Of a stretch of 64,000 nt of DNA, positions 8,261 through 17,214 are shown piece after piece. The position numbers and the translations under genes were made by a program. The stretch comes from a bacterium. GTDB lineage: Bacteria > UBA8248. Below the pieces are notes generated by a model. That model ran no database searches, had not been told where the DNA came from, and saw only the letters and a program-made list of their open reading frames with translations. The DNA is taken from the NCBI GenBank assembly GCA_022828125.1, contig JAJEJD010000032.1, forward strand, positions 124,001 through 188,000, written 5' to 3'. Within the stretch, counting starts at the first letter, position 1. The number at the start of each line of letters is the position of its first letter.

Positions 8261-10450
8261 TCACCGCGGCAATTCGACGATCATCTCCGTGAATTCGTCC
8301 GGCTCGGTTTCGACCCGTATGTTTCCCCCATGCTGACGAATGATGTCGCTGGAGAGCGATAGGCCGAGCCCGGTGCCCTTGTCCGTCGGCTTGGTCGTGA
8401 AGAAGGGGTTGAATATCTTCTCGACGACCTCGGGCGGCATTCCGCTCCCGTTGTCGCGAATGCGCACTTCGATGCCGTCCGGCTTGCACCTGGTAGCGAG
8501 CTTCAGTGTGGGATCGTAGCGCGGCGCATCTTCGGCGGCGGCGACTTTTTGCCGTTTCTCATGGGTGGCGTAGCAGGCGTTGCTCACCATGTTCAGGAAG
8601 ACGCGGCCCAGATCCTGCGGAATGACCTCGCATTCCACCATATCCGGATCCAAATCCCAATCGAGCGTGAGGTTGAAATTCGGGTCCGTCGCCCGTGCGC
8701 TGTGGTAGGCGAGGCGCGCGTGCTCGTCGAGCAGGGTGTTGATGTTGGTCGGCTGCGCCTCTCCCGAACCCCTGCCCATCTGGAGCATGCTCTCCACGAT
8801 GTTGTTGGCCCGCTCCCCGTGTTCGCGGATGCGCTGGAGGTTGCCGGTGAGGTCTTCTCCGATTTCGGTGATGAGTTCGATCGGATCCTCCTCGTCCTGC
8901 TTTTTCTCCTCCTTGTCCTCCTGCGGCTCCTGCCCGTTTTCCTGCCCGTTGCCGCCGGGACCCGCCATCTTCTCCAACTCTTCCATCAACTCCTCCATCA
9001 GCTCTTCGGAGACTTCGGAGAAGTTCTTGATGAAGTTCAGCGGATTCCTGATCTCGTGAGCCACGCCCGCCGTCAGTTCACCGAGCGCCGCGAGCTTTTC
9101 GCGCATGACAATCTGATCCTGCGCCTTCTCCAGATCGCCGAGCGCGCTTTCGAGTTCTTCGTTTTTGCCCTTGATCTCCTCGGCCAGTTTCTCCACCAGA
9201 TTGAGGCGCTGCACCTCCAGGGCATGGCGGCGGAAGATTTCGAGCGCGGCGGCCATTTCCGCGACTTCGTCCTGCCCGCCGATATCGACTTTCTCCTCCA
9301 GGTCGCCGTCGGCCATGCGGCGCATGCGGTCCGAGAGCCGCCCGAGCCGACGCGAAAGCACACGGCCGATGAACAGCCAGCCGATCAGCACGGCGCCGAC
9401 GAAACTGATGGCGCTCAGCGCGAGCAGGATATTGCTGCCGGTGCTGATGGCCTGGGCCGAATCCTGGGTGGCCTGCTTCGCGCTCTTGCGGGCCGTGCTC
9501 ACCAGCGTTTCGGTGGCGGCCAGAATTTTTGCTTCCTGAGATTCGTGAAACGCGAGCAACTCGCCCTGTTTCCTCTCGAGTTCTAGTTCGCGCGTGCGCA
9601 GGTTGAAGCCTCCATCCTCCCCGATGCTCAACTCGATCATCTGATCGAAGAGAGGCTCGAGGGCCGCGCGCACCGGAACATTTCCAAGCGCGTTCATACG
9701 CCGCCTGATACCGCGCGCCGTGGCCTCGAAGCGCTCGCGCAACGGCTCGAGCTGGGCGGCATCCGATACGCTGAAGGCGGTGGCGAGAAGTTGGGTCGCG
9801 ATAGTGGCGTCCGACCGCAAGCCGGCGATGTAGCGGTAGAGGTTAAACCCCTCCTCCGAGAAGTGCTTTTCACGGGCTACGGGCGCCTCGCCGATTTTGC
9901 TGTAGCCCGTCATCGCGTAGAACAACTGATCGTCGATGGCGGGAACCATGACGTTGTTCAGCTCCTTGCGCACCCATGTGAGCTGGAGTTGCAGGGTATC
10001 ACGCAGATCGGTGAGGTCGAAGCGCTGCAGCACCAATCGCTTGATGGCGTTGAGGTTCTCTATCAGCACGTCTCCGAGTTTCTTGATGCGCAAGGAGATT
10101 TCCTCGTTCCCTTCCTGGCGAATCAGCGCCGCCAGCGCCGTCTCGAACGCTTCCTGGTCCTTGGCGACCTCGGTGGCTATCTGGTCCAGAATGTCGGGGT
10201 TCACCACCGCGGCCAGGCGCGGCGCGGCGGCCACCAGGGCGGTGCTCTCCTGGGCGATTCCGAAGGCGCTCGCCAGGAACGGGACGGTGCCTTCGTTCAC
10301 GCGGTTCTGCACCTCGCCCACGAACCCGAATGAGACCCATGCAACCACGCTGGCGATAACGGTGAGAGAAGCGGCGGCGCCGATGCTGAGGTAGAGTTGC
10401 GTCGATATCTTGTAACGCTTGTCCAGGAGGTCCTTCAGCGCGCTTTTCAT
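8261..10450 (-). CDS. TorS-like membrane sensor histidine kinase
   Basis: A 729-residue kinase: TM1 at about 19-43, a long helical periplasmic sensor region (about 45-340), TM2 at about 343-365, HAMP at about 366-420, a coiled coil, then the HisKA box GVAHEIRNPLNF (phospho-His near 474) and an ATPase domain with N box NMVSNACYA, G1 DNGSGM, F box FFTTKP and G2 GTGLGLSLS. An acidic Glu/Gln-rich insert (about 505-535) splits the HisKA helices. No receiver is attached. The all-helical sensor plus an adjacent periplasmic binding protein recalls TorS/TorT, where the binding protein presents ligand to the sensor. It is last in a five-gene operon, overlapping the binding-protein gene by 4 bp. Confidence 0.9.
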   Translation of the reverse strand: MKSALKDLLDKRYKISTQLYLSIGAAASLTVIASVVAWVSFGFVGEVQNRVNEGTVPFLASAFGIAQESTALVAAAPRLAAVVNPDILDQIATEVAKDQEAFETALAALIRQEGNEEISLRIKKLGDVLIENLNAIKRLVLQRFDLTDLRDTLQLQLTWVRKELNNVMVPAIDDQLFYAMTGYSKIGEAPVAREKHFSEEGFNLYRYIAGLRSDATIATQLLATAFSVSDAAQLEPLRERFEATARGIRRRMNALGNVPVRAALEPLFDQMIELSIGEDGGFNLRTRELELERKQGELLAFHESQEAKILAATETLVSTARKSAKQATQDSAQAISTGSNILLALSAISFVGAVLIGWLFIGRVLSRRLGRLSDRMRRMADGDLEEKVDIGGQDEVAEMAAALEIFRRHALEVQRLNLVEKLAEEIKGKNEELESALGDLEKAQDQIVMREKLAALGELTAGVAHEIRNPLNFIKNFSEVSEELMEELMEELEKMAGPGGNGQENGQEPQEDKEEKKQDEEDPIELITEIGEDLTGNLQRIREHGERANNIVESMLQMGRGSGEAQPTNINTLLDEHARLAYHSARATDPNFNLTLDWDLDPDMVECEVIPQDLGRVFLNMVSNACYATHEKRQKVAAAEDAPRYDPTLKLATRCKPDGIEVRIRDNGSGMPPEVVEKIFNPFFTTKPTDKGTGLGLSLSSDIIRQHGGNIRVETEPDEFTEMIVELPR

Positions 10451-11634
10451 CTTTTCTCGGGCCGCCGGATTTTTTCGGTCGGGATGTAGCGGCCGCCCTC
10501 GCCGACGACGGTGAGGAAAACGGCGTCCGAACCCTGGTTGTCGCCTTTACCGTAGTGGAGCTTGAATCCGCCGAGGTCGATGGTGGCCGCACGGCGCAGG
10601 CTTTTCAGAAGACAGTCGCGGTCGGGCTTGCGCCCGCACAACTCGAGGGCGCGGATGGCCAGTCTGCCGGCCATGTAGCCCTCGAATGAGACGAAGCTGA
10701 GGGTCGCGCCGGGCTTGTGAGCCTCCATATCCCGCCGGTAGTCCGCCGCGATCTCGAGATTCTCCATCGTCGGGAACGGAACCACCTGCGTGACGTAGAT
10801 ACCGACGCCGGCGGGGCCGAGTTCACGCACGAGCGCATTGCTGCCCACGAAGGAGATCGTCACGAAAATCGGATTGAACCCCGTATGGCGCGCCCAGGCG
10901 ATGAAGGCGGCGACCGGTTTGTAGGCCCCCACGAGGACCACCGCTCCGGGGTCCGCGCGCCTGATGTCGAGCAGGGCCGTTTTGACCGCCGTCGTATTTC
11001 GCGGATAGACTCCGGTGACCGCCGGTTTCAGCTTGCGCCGCTCGAGAGCGCGGCGAACGCCCCGGTAGCCCGCCAGGCCGAAAGAATCGTCCTGGTAGAG
11101 CACGGCGATCTTCTTGACGTCCAAGTCCTTGATCAGCCGATTCACCATCTCCTCGGTCTCCTGGAAGTAGGAGGCGCGCAGGTTGATGATGTTCTTCCAT
11201 TTGGGATCGCGCAGGAAGGCGGCGCCGGTGAAGGGTGCGATATAAGGGACGCCCGCTTTTGCGGCGACCGGCGTGGCCGAGCGCGAGGTGGGCGTTCCGA
11301 CGGCTCCGATGAGCGCGAAGACCTTGCTCTCCTCAATCAACCGGCGGGTGTTCAGGATGGCGGCTTCGGGTTCATACGCATCGTCGAGGGAGGTGAGTTC
11401 GAGACGGCGGCCGTGAACGCCGCCGCGCTCGTTCACCGCGCGAAAGGCGGCTTCGACCCCGAGGCGCATCTCCTCGCCCAGAGCACTCGAGGGTCCGGTG
11501 AAGGCGGCGGACTGACCGAAAAGAATCCGCTGGTCGGATACTCCGGGCACGGCCGCTTGTGCCCCCGACGCCGAGTAGATTATCGCTGCAGCAAGAAGGA
11601 TAGACGCCCGGCGGATTCGGAGCGGGAGGCTCAT
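10447..11634 (-). CDS. Periplasmic branched-chain-amino-acid-type (Liv/TorT-like) ligand-binding protein
   Basis: A 395-residue exported protein. Residues 1-27 form a signal peptide (RIRR, hydrophobic core, cleavage near GAQAA). The type I periplasmic-binding fold follows: ILFGQSAAFTGPSSALG, then RRLELTSLDDAYEP, IGAVGTPTSRSA and VLYQDDSFGLAGYRG, as in LivJ/Peripla_BP_6. No ABC permease or ATPase is near. Instead the gene is translationally coupled on both sides to signalling genes (ATGA overlaps at 10447-10450 and 11631-11634). I infer that it acts as a co-receptor for the histidine kinase rather than in transport. Ligand unknown. Confidence 0.88.
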   Translation of the reverse strand: MSLPLRIRRASILLAAAIIYSASGAQAAVPGVSDQRILFGQSAAFTGPSSALGEEMRLGVEAAFRAVNERGGVHGRRLELTSLDDAYEPEAAILNTRRLIEESKVFALIGAVGTPTSRSATPVAAKAGVPYIAPFTGAAFLRDPKWKNIINLRASYFQETEEMVNRLIKDLDVKKIAVLYQDDSFGLAGYRGVRRALERRKLKPAVTGVYPRNTTAVKTALLDIRRADPGAVVLVGAYKPVAAFIAWARHTGFNPIFVTISFVGSNALVRELGPAGVGIYVTQVVPFPTMENLEIAADYRRDMEAHKPGATLSFVSFEGYMAGRLAIRALELCGRKPDRDCLLKSLRRAATIDLGGFKLHYGKGDNQGSDAVFLTVVGEGGRYIPTEKIRRPEKR

Positions 11635-12050
11635 TCACTCCTCCGCTTTACAAGGCGCATGTGGTTCTTGTTCTCCTCCCGTCGATAGGTCACATCGTCC
11701 ATCATCGTCCGCACCAGGTGGATGCCGAGCCCGCCCACGGCGCGGTCTTCGATGCCCGAGTCGGTGTCTGGTTCAGGCGCGTCGGTCAGGGGATCGAACG
11801 GACGTCCGTCGTCGATGATATCGATGATCACCGCCTCCGCGTCCGAGATGAGTTGGATGCTGATTTCCCCCTCTCCGCCATCGCTGCCGTGGTGTACGAC
11901 ATTGAGAATCAGTTCTTCGAGCACGAGGTCGACCTGGAATTCGATGTCGGGCGGCCAGTCCTGCTCCCGGCTGAATTCCCCGATGGCGGACTGGATGCGC
12001 GGGAGGTCTGAGGCTTCGAACCCCATGGTCAAAGAAAGTTTCGCGCTCAT
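11631..12050 (-). CDS. RsbW-like anti-sigma factor serine kinase (HATPase_c_2)
   Basis: A 139-residue GHKL ATPase. The N box is VLEELILNVVHHG (E46, N50), the G1 box IIDDGRPFDP and the G2 box GGLGIHLV. Length and order match RsbW/SpoIIAB-type kinases, which phosphorylate a STAS antagonist and bind a sigma factor. The intact Glu/Asn pair suggests an active kinase; its obvious partner is the STAS protein at 7783. ATGA overlaps couple it to the PP2C gene upstream and the binding-protein gene downstream. The sigma factor it would control is not in the window. Confidence 0.9.
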   Translation of the reverse strand: MSAKLSLTMGFEASDLPRIQSAIGEFSREQDWPPDIEFQVDLVLEELILNVVHHGSDGGEGEISIQLISDAEAVIIDIIDDGRPFDPLTDAPEPDTDSGIEDRAVGGLGIHLVRTMMDDVTYRREENKNHMRLVKRRSE

Positions 12051-13264
12051 TCACTCACTCCACGGCGAAAAAGGGTCAGGCATGTAATATCATCGAATTG
12101 AGGCGCTTTGCCCGCGAATTCCTTCACATCCTCGAAAACCTTCGTGTTAATCTCCCGGGCCGAGTGTGGAGACGAACCACCGAGGATATCCCGGAGGCGA
12201 TCGAGGCCGAACTGCTCGGTCTTCTCGTTTTCCGCCTCCGTCACGCCGTCGGTGTAAAGGACGAGGGCTTCACCGGGGGCGATAGTTGCATTGTACATGT
12301 CGTAACTGAATTCAGGCGCGATCCCCAAGGCGACTCCCGGCTCCTGGGAAAGCAGGCTCGATGAGCCGTCGGCATGAATGACGAGCGGGGGGTTGTGCCC
12401 GCCGTTGGCGTAGACGAGTTCCCCGGAGGTGGAGTCGAAAATGGCGAAAAAGACGGTGACGAACATCGCGGCGTCGTTGTTCTCCTGGAGCAGGCGGTTC
12501 ACCTCGCTCAACACGTCGCCGGGCCGGAGCAGACGGTTCACCTCGCCGAGCACGTCGCCCGGATTGGCTCGAGCGACGGCGACGCTGTTGAGCAGCGTGC
12601 GGCTCGACATCATGAAAAGGGCGGCGGGCACCCCCTTGCCGGAAACGTCGGCGACCGTGATGCCGATGCGGCCGTCGGAGAGGTCTATCACGTCGAAGAA
12701 ATCACCCCCCACGTCGCGGGCGGGCTCCATGCCCCCGAATATCTCGTAGTGGGGGCTTTCGGGGAATTTCGTCGGCAGAATCGATTGCTGCATCTTGCTG
12801 GCCAGGTCGAGGTCGCTTCTCAGAGCGACCAGCTTGTCGCGCGCTTCGAGCGCTTCGCGCAGCATGGCGAGGTGCTCCAGGGTCCGTTCTATGGTGATCC
12901 GCAAATCCTCGAAATCGATCGGCTTGGTGACGAAGTCGAATGCGCCCCTGTTCATCGCCGTGCGGATGTTCTTCATGTCCCCATACGCCGAGACGACTAC
13001 GGAGCGCACGTTGGGGTCGACCGAGGGGATTTGCTTGAGCAGCGTGAGGCCGTCCATCTCCGGCATGTTGATGTCCGTGAGCACCATGTCGATGGTGTCG
13101 CTGCCGTCGTTTTCGTTCAAGCGCTCGAGCGCCTCGACACCGTTGCGGGCGAAGACGAACGAATAGCGGCCTCTGCGAATCTCGCGCCTCATGCGCTGCA
13201 GCACGAGTTGCTCGAGATCGGGCTCGTCGTCTACCACGAGTATCCTGTGGGGCTCCTCCATCAC
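12047..13264 (-). CDS. Response regulator with PP2C/SpoIIE-type phosphatase output (RsbU-like)
   Basis: A 405-residue protein: receiver domain at 6-125 with phospho-acceptor D64 (LTDINMPEMDG) and an acidic pair in VVDDEPD, a helical linker (LASKMQQSILP), and a PP2C phosphatase at about 190-400 with GGDFFDV, DVSGKGVPAALFM and GHNPPLV metal-site motifs. It should dephosphorylate the STAS antagonist when its receiver is phosphorylated. The linker-helix region contains a duplicated 13-residue block (GDVLGEVNRLLRP then GDVLSEVNRLLQE), a 39-bp tandem duplication at about 12490-12570. Its receiver is very similar to the stand-alone receiver encoded just upstream. Confidence 0.92.
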   Translation of the reverse strand: MMEEPHRILVVDDEPDLEQLVLQRMRREIRRGRYSFVFARNGVEALERLNENDGSDTIDMVLTDINMPEMDGLTLLKQIPSVDPNVRSVVVSAYGDMKNIRTAMNRGAFDFVTKPIDFEDLRITIERTLEHLAMLREALEARDKLVALRSDLDLASKMQQSILPTKFPESPHYEIFGGMEPARDVGGDFFDVIDLSDGRIGITVADVSGKGVPAALFMMSSRTLLNSVAVARANPGDVLGEVNRLLRPGDVLSEVNRLLQENNDAAMFVTVFFAIFDSTSGELVYANGGHNPPLVIHADGSSSLLSQEPGVALGIAPEFSYDMYNATIAPGEALVLYTDGVTEAENEKTEQFGLDRLRDILGGSSPHSAREINTKVFEDVKEFAGKAPQFDDITCLTLFRRGVSE

Positions 13265-13701
13265 GGCCTCCCTTCCGCCAACATCTTGTCGCGCGCTTCG
13301 AAGGCTTCCCGCATCGACTTGAGATGCTCCAAAGACTTCTCGATGGTAAACCGCAGGTCCTCGAAATCAATCGGCTTGTTCAGGAAATCGAATGCGCCCC
13401 TGTTCATCGCCGTGCGGATGTTCTTCATGTCTCCATACGCCGAGACGATGACGCAACGGAGCTTGGGGTCGAAAGCGGGGATTTGCTCGAGCAGGGTGAG
13501 GCCGTCCATCTCCGGCATGTTGATGTCCGTGATGACGATGTCGATATCGTTGTCTCCATTCAGGCGCTCGAGCGCTTCGACACCATTACGGGCGAAGACG
13601 AACGAGTAGCGGCCGCTGCGAATCTCCCGCCGCATGCGCTGCAGCACGAGGCCTTCCAGGTCGGGTTCATCATCGACCACGAGTATCCTGTAAGTATCCA
13701 T
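13261..13701 (-). CDS. Stand-alone CheY-like response regulator receiver
   Basis: A 146-residue single receiver domain with VVDDEPD, phospho-acceptor D59 in ITDINMPEMDG, and the conserved Lys in NKPIDFEDL. A short helix with no output domain follows. The sequence is close to the receiver of the next gene (shared blocks such as SYSFVFARNGVEALERLN-like, SAYGDMKNIRTAMNRGAFDF), so the two arose by duplication. The ATG at 13701 follows GGGAGACAGGA; in-frame ATGs at 13725 and 13740 are less well placed. It is the first gene of the operon and may serve as phosphate sink or decoy for the kinase at 8261. Confidence 0.85.
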   Translation of the reverse strand: MDTYRILVVDDEPDLEGLVLQRMRREIRSGRYSFVFARNGVEALERLNGDNDIDIVITDINMPEMDGLTLLEQIPAFDPKLRCVIVSAYGDMKNIRTAMNRGAFDFLNKPIDFEDLRFTIEKSLEHLKSMREAFEARDKMLAEGRP

Positions 13702-14094
13702 CGTTCCTGTCTCCCCATTGCTCATGCTATGCCCGACCAACGCGCAGGCATATACGAACCCCAGCTAAATGTATAAAAGACTCACGCGTTGCGCAACTCA
13801 TTTCTTGCCTCGCTTCGCCCGCGAACGGCGCGGCGCGGCGGTCTGCAACCCCTCTTAAATCCGGGCTTGACCGGTGCGTACTTGCGGTTCGATACCACCG
13901 CACCGGCGGATTTCATCCATCACGATTCTCCCTGCCGCGGGCATCCCGCACTCCCAAAACCTCCGGCAGCGCCCGCCAAACGGGAACGAAATCTCAACGT
14001 TTTCATCCGCCGCCCGCTTGTTCCGGCCCTCGCGATTGCGTATTTTGGAGAAGCCATCCGGTGACAGCCGCCACCTGAAAGAGGAAGCTCCTCC
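13702..14094. other. Divergent intergenic region
   Basis: About 390 bp between the receiver gene (leftward) and the DUF3105 gene (rightward). I see no gene, repeat or hairpin that stands out. It should hold promoters for both directions, but no confident -35/-10 pair is visible. Confidence 0.4.
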
Positions 14095-14682
14095 TTGTCC
14101 AGAAAATCCCAAAACAAAAAGAAACGTCCCCGACCTGCCGGTCGCGGCCCCTCGCGCCCGCAGAGAGCCGGAGGCTCGAAGAAGAAAAGCACCGCCTCGT
14201 TCGTGTGGGCGGTCGTCATCGCCGCGGTCGTAATCGGCATCTACTATTTTACGGGCGCATCGGCGAACAAGGCGCGCGACGTGCCTTCCCTCGGCAACCG
14301 CCACATCCGCGTGGGCACGAGCGGCGCCATCGCCTACAACACGGACCCTCCCACTTCGGGGCCCCATTACCCGACCATCGTCCCCTGGGGCGTGCACCAA
14401 AAACCGATCGACAGGGGCTTTCAGGTGCATAACCTCGAAGACGGCGGCGTGCTCGTACAGTATAACTGCGACGATTGTCCCGAACTCGTGAAAAAGCTCG
14501 AGAAAACCGTGCGCGGCTACCCGAAGTTCGTCATCCTCGCCCCACACCCGCCGATGAAACACAGGATCGCGCTCACCGCCTGGGGCAAGATAGATACGCT
14601 GGAGGCTTTTGACGAAAAGCGCATCACAGCCTTCATCGACGCCTATCGCGGCCTCGACCACCACCCGCGGGGGAGGAGATAG
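14095..14682 (+). CDS. DUF3105 membrane-anchored protein
   Basis: A 195-residue protein with a very basic N-terminus (Arg/Lys-rich, residues 1-32), one membrane segment (about 36-53, VWAVVIAAVVIGIYYF) and an extracytoplasmic domain with the DUF3105 signature YNTDPPTSGPHYP, then VHQKPIDRGFQVHNLEDG and the Cys pair in YNCDDCPEL. The start is a TTG at 14095 after GAGGAAG; no ATG is available without truncating the basic region. The function of the family is not known. The conserved His and Cys residues suggest metal or thiol chemistry outside the membrane (inference). Confidence 0.82.
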   Translation: MSRKSQNKKKRPRPAGRGPSRPQRAGGSKKKSTASFVWAVVIAAVVIGIYYFTGASANKARDVPSLGNRHIRVGTSGAIAYNTDPPTSGPHYPTIVPWGVHQKPIDRGFQVHNLEDGGVLVQYNCDDCPELVKKLEKTVRGYPKFVILAPHPPMKHRIALTAWGKIDTLEAFDEKRITAFIDAYRGLDHHPRGRR

Positions 14683-15019
14683 GGTTTCCGGAGGGAATGA
14701 CACCCTTCGGTTGACGACTTCTTATCGCCGATCGATTCGGAGCAATGCGGGGTTGTGGAAAAGGCCTCGCTTCGCATGAGATTGACCTTCGCCTTTGTTC
14801 GTCCTTCCGGCGGCGGTCAACCTCGACCCGGAAGAGGTATCCGTAGGGACAGGCCCCCGTGCCTGTCCGTGGCTCTCGTGCCCTTCCTGTACGGGGTGAA
14901 TACGACCGACGGGCGGCCACAGGGGGCCGCCCCTACGGCCTCTATTCGAGAGGACGCGCAGGCGGTTCAGAGGCGGCCGCCCAGCAAGACGCGTTCGGGA
15001 TGGCTCCCGGGCGCGCGCC
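14683..15019. repeat. Intergenic region with two REP-like hairpins (14841-14940)
   Basis: No gene is seen in about 340 bp. At 14843-14870 GTAGGGACAGGC pairs with GCCTGTCC across a short loop, and at 14910-14938 GGGCGGCC pairs with GGCCGCCCCTAC, giving two hairpins in opposite orientation. They resemble the GTAGGGGCGG hairpins at 49.4 and 51.4 kb, so this is probably a REP-type dispersed repeat between convergent genes. Confidence 0.6.
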
Positions 15020-16792
15020 TCACACCCCTCCGCCGCCGGTTGCGCCCGGAACCTCCACGCGCAGGGTCACGATGTCCGTGTCGTGGTATTGCTGGTGGCG
15101 CACCGAGGAGGCGAGGTGGCGCAGCAGTCTGAGCGAGACTTCGCGCTCAATCGGCGCGCCGGCGGTCTGCTCGCCGAGCAGCGCGATTTTGTCCTGGAGG
15201 TTCTCCTCCCCGCCCGCAGCGACGAACTCCAGCACCGCGCCGCCGTCTTCCTTGTGCGCCACCATGAGCAGACGCCGCCGCTTGCGGCTCTCGTCGGCTT
15301 CATCCGGGCGCAGGAGCGTCAGCAGCGTCTCCTCGCCCGCGGCGTCGAGGCGGTGCGCCATCGCCTCATCCCAGCCGCTGGTCGAGGCGAACTCACCGAG
15401 AAACTCCCTGATCTTGGGCAAGGCGGAGACGTCGAACGCCACCTCGAGGCGGCTGCGGCGCGGTTCGGTGATCTCCATGAACAAGGTCATGATCATGGCG
15501 ACGAGGCCGCCGGCCGTCATTCCGTTGTTCAAAAGGCCGCCCGCGAACGTGGAGAAATACTCAGGATATATGACGCCGTTCTGAAAGCCGACACCCGCCC
15601 AGAACGCGACGCCCGCCACCAGGCCCTTGCGGTAGTCGATCCCGTCCTGAACGACCATCCGCATGCCGACAATGAAGAGCATCGCCAGCAATACGGTCAT
15701 GTAGGCCGCGGCGACCGGACCCGGTATCGCCAGCACCACGGCGACCAGCTTGGGAAGAAACGCCAGGGCGAGGAACGCCAGCCCGGCGGCGACTCCGACG
15801 CTGCGCGCGCCGACGCCGGTGAGTTCGGTGACGGACACGCTCGTCGAATAGGTCGTGTTCGGCACCGTCGCCAAAAGACCGGAGAGCAGGTTGCCCACTC
15901 CGTCGGCGGCCACCGCTCCCTGCACCGCTCGAAAATCCACCGCCCGGGGCCGCCGCCAGGATACGCGCTGGATGGCGGCTCCGTCGCCCACGGTTTCGAT
16001 GGCGCCGATCAGGGTCACGAAAACGAATCCGGGGAGAAGCGCCCAGAAAACCGGCCCGAAGTTCAAGTCCAGTCCCGGCCACGCCCCGTGGGGAAGGCCG
16101 ATCCACGGAGTCCCGGCGACGCGGGCCGTATCGTAGATGCCGAAATAGAGTCCGACGAACGAGCCTGCGGCCACGCCGATCACGGGCGCCCACAGGCGCA
16201 GCGCCCCCGTCGCCTTGAGCGCGATGCCGACGATGACGACCACCGCCACCAGCGCGCTCAGCGGAGCGGCGATCGGCGGGCTGCCCTTCGGCACATCCTT
16301 CAGCAGGCCGAAGACGATGGGCATCACCGTTACCGCTATCAGCATGATGACGGTCCCCGCCACGGTCGGCGTCAGCACCCGCCGGAACAGCGAGAGGCGC
16401 TCCGAGAGCACAAACTGAAACAGCGAGGAGGCGAGGACCAGCGTGGCGAGCATCCCCGGCCCTCCCTTGGCGAGCGCCGCGATGCAGACGGCGATGAAGG
16501 CGCCCGAGGTGCCCATGATGAGCACGTAGCCCGCGCCGAAGCGGCCGACCCGGATCGCCTGGAGCATCGTTGTCGCGCCGCAGATCGCCACCGCGGCGAA
16601 CACCGCCCACGAGAGATAGTCCTCGGTTCCGCCGGCGGCCCGAACCACGATCGCGGGCGTAAACACCACGCCGCCCACGCACAGGACGGCGAGCTGCAGG
16701 CCCAGGCCGAACGCGAGCAGGGGCGGCGGTTTCTCGTCGGCCTCGTAGCGTACGTCGGTGTTCGCGTGCCGGTCGGCGTTTTCGGCGCTCAT
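15020..16792 (-). CDS. NCS2-family nucleobase permease fused to a degenerate RsbW-like domain
   Basis: A 590-residue protein. Residues about 25-450 are a multi-spanning xanthine/uracil permease (NCS2), with GAGYVLIMGTSGAF in the first half and the signature region VPNTTYSTSVSVTELTGVGAR. From about 452 the chain becomes soluble: LEVAFDVSALPKIREFLGEF aligns with LTMGFEASDLPRIQSAIGEF of the RsbW-like kinase at 11631, and SLRLLRHLASSVRH with its GLGIHLVRTMMDDV. The N-box Asn is lost (AGEETLLTLL), so ATP binding is doubtful. The ATG at 16792 follows GAAGGATACGAC. A purine or pyrimidine is the likely substrate; the tail may be regulatory. Confidence 0.87.
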   Translation of the reverse strand: MSAENADRHANTDVRYEADEKPPPLLAFGLGLQLAVLCVGGVVFTPAIVVRAAGGTEDYLSWAVFAAVAICGATTMLQAIRVGRFGAGYVLIMGTSGAFIAVCIAALAKGGPGMLATLVLASSLFQFVLSERLSLFRRVLTPTVAGTVIMLIAVTVMPIVFGLLKDVPKGSPPIAAPLSALVAVVVIVGIALKATGALRLWAPVIGVAAGSFVGLYFGIYDTARVAGTPWIGLPHGAWPGLDLNFGPVFWALLPGFVFVTLIGAIETVGDGAAIQRVSWRRPRAVDFRAVQGAVAADGVGNLLSGLLATVPNTTYSTSVSVTELTGVGARSVGVAAGLAFLALAFLPKLVAVVLAIPGPVAAAYMTVLLAMLFIVGMRMVVQDGIDYRKGLVAGVAFWAGVGFQNGVIYPEYFSTFAGGLLNNGMTAGGLVAMIMTLFMEITEPRRSRLEVAFDVSALPKIREFLGEFASTSGWDEAMAHRLDAAGEETLLTLLRPDEADESRKRRRLLMVAHKEDGGAVLEFVAAGGEENLQDKIALLGEQTAGAPIEREVSLRLLRHLASSVRHQQYHDTDIVTLRVEVPGATGGGGV

Positions 16793-17028
16793 GTCGTATC
16801 CTTCGCGGCTGGAAAACAGGTCCGCGGTGGAGCGGAAACCTTCGTTCGACCCCCTCGTAATGGAGCGTAAGTTTCTCACACCCTTTTTGGCCCCTCAAGC
16901 AAAAAGGCCCGCGAAGGATATCGACGGGCGAGAACCGACAAGCCTGCGGAATTTTCAGGCGAATACCGTGGTTTCGGGGGTTTTGGGTGCGGAAATCGCA
17001 CTTTTTTCGGTGCAAGAATACATTTTTG

Positions 17029-17056
17029 TTGACGAAAGGAGCACGACATATATACT
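17029..17056 (+). promoter_or_regulatory. Sigma70-type promoter for the NHLP precursor gene
   Basis: TTGACG at 17029-17034 and TATACT at 17051-17056 are spaced by 16 bp in an A+T-rich stretch. This predicts transcription from about 17063 and a leader of roughly 150 nt before the GTG at 17215. It also rules out the long upstream extension of that reading frame, which would begin before the promoter. The rest of 16793-17214 holds no gene I can support. Confidence 0.6.
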
Positions 17057-17214
17057 TTTATTATAGTTTCTTCGTCTTTTCTTCTTTCTCGGGCGAAGGG
17101 ATTGCTAGGCAGCCACTCTCTCCCGAGCATTGCGGCCGTGTCGCCACAGCAGTGGAGAATGGGGGGACACCACCTCCATTTCGGCCAGGGACATATTCTG
17201 GAGAACTCGAAGCA

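Noticed and set aside
8549-9586. A 345-residue forward frame opposite the histidine kinase.
   Set aside because: All kinase boxes are on the reverse strand; the forward frame is a Leu/Val/Arg-rich shadow.
16987-17214. N-terminal extension of the NHLP precursor frame back to 16987.
   Set aside because: It would start upstream of a good promoter (17029-17056) and has no leader-like sequence. The GTG at 17215 with its ribosome site begins at the conserved leader.
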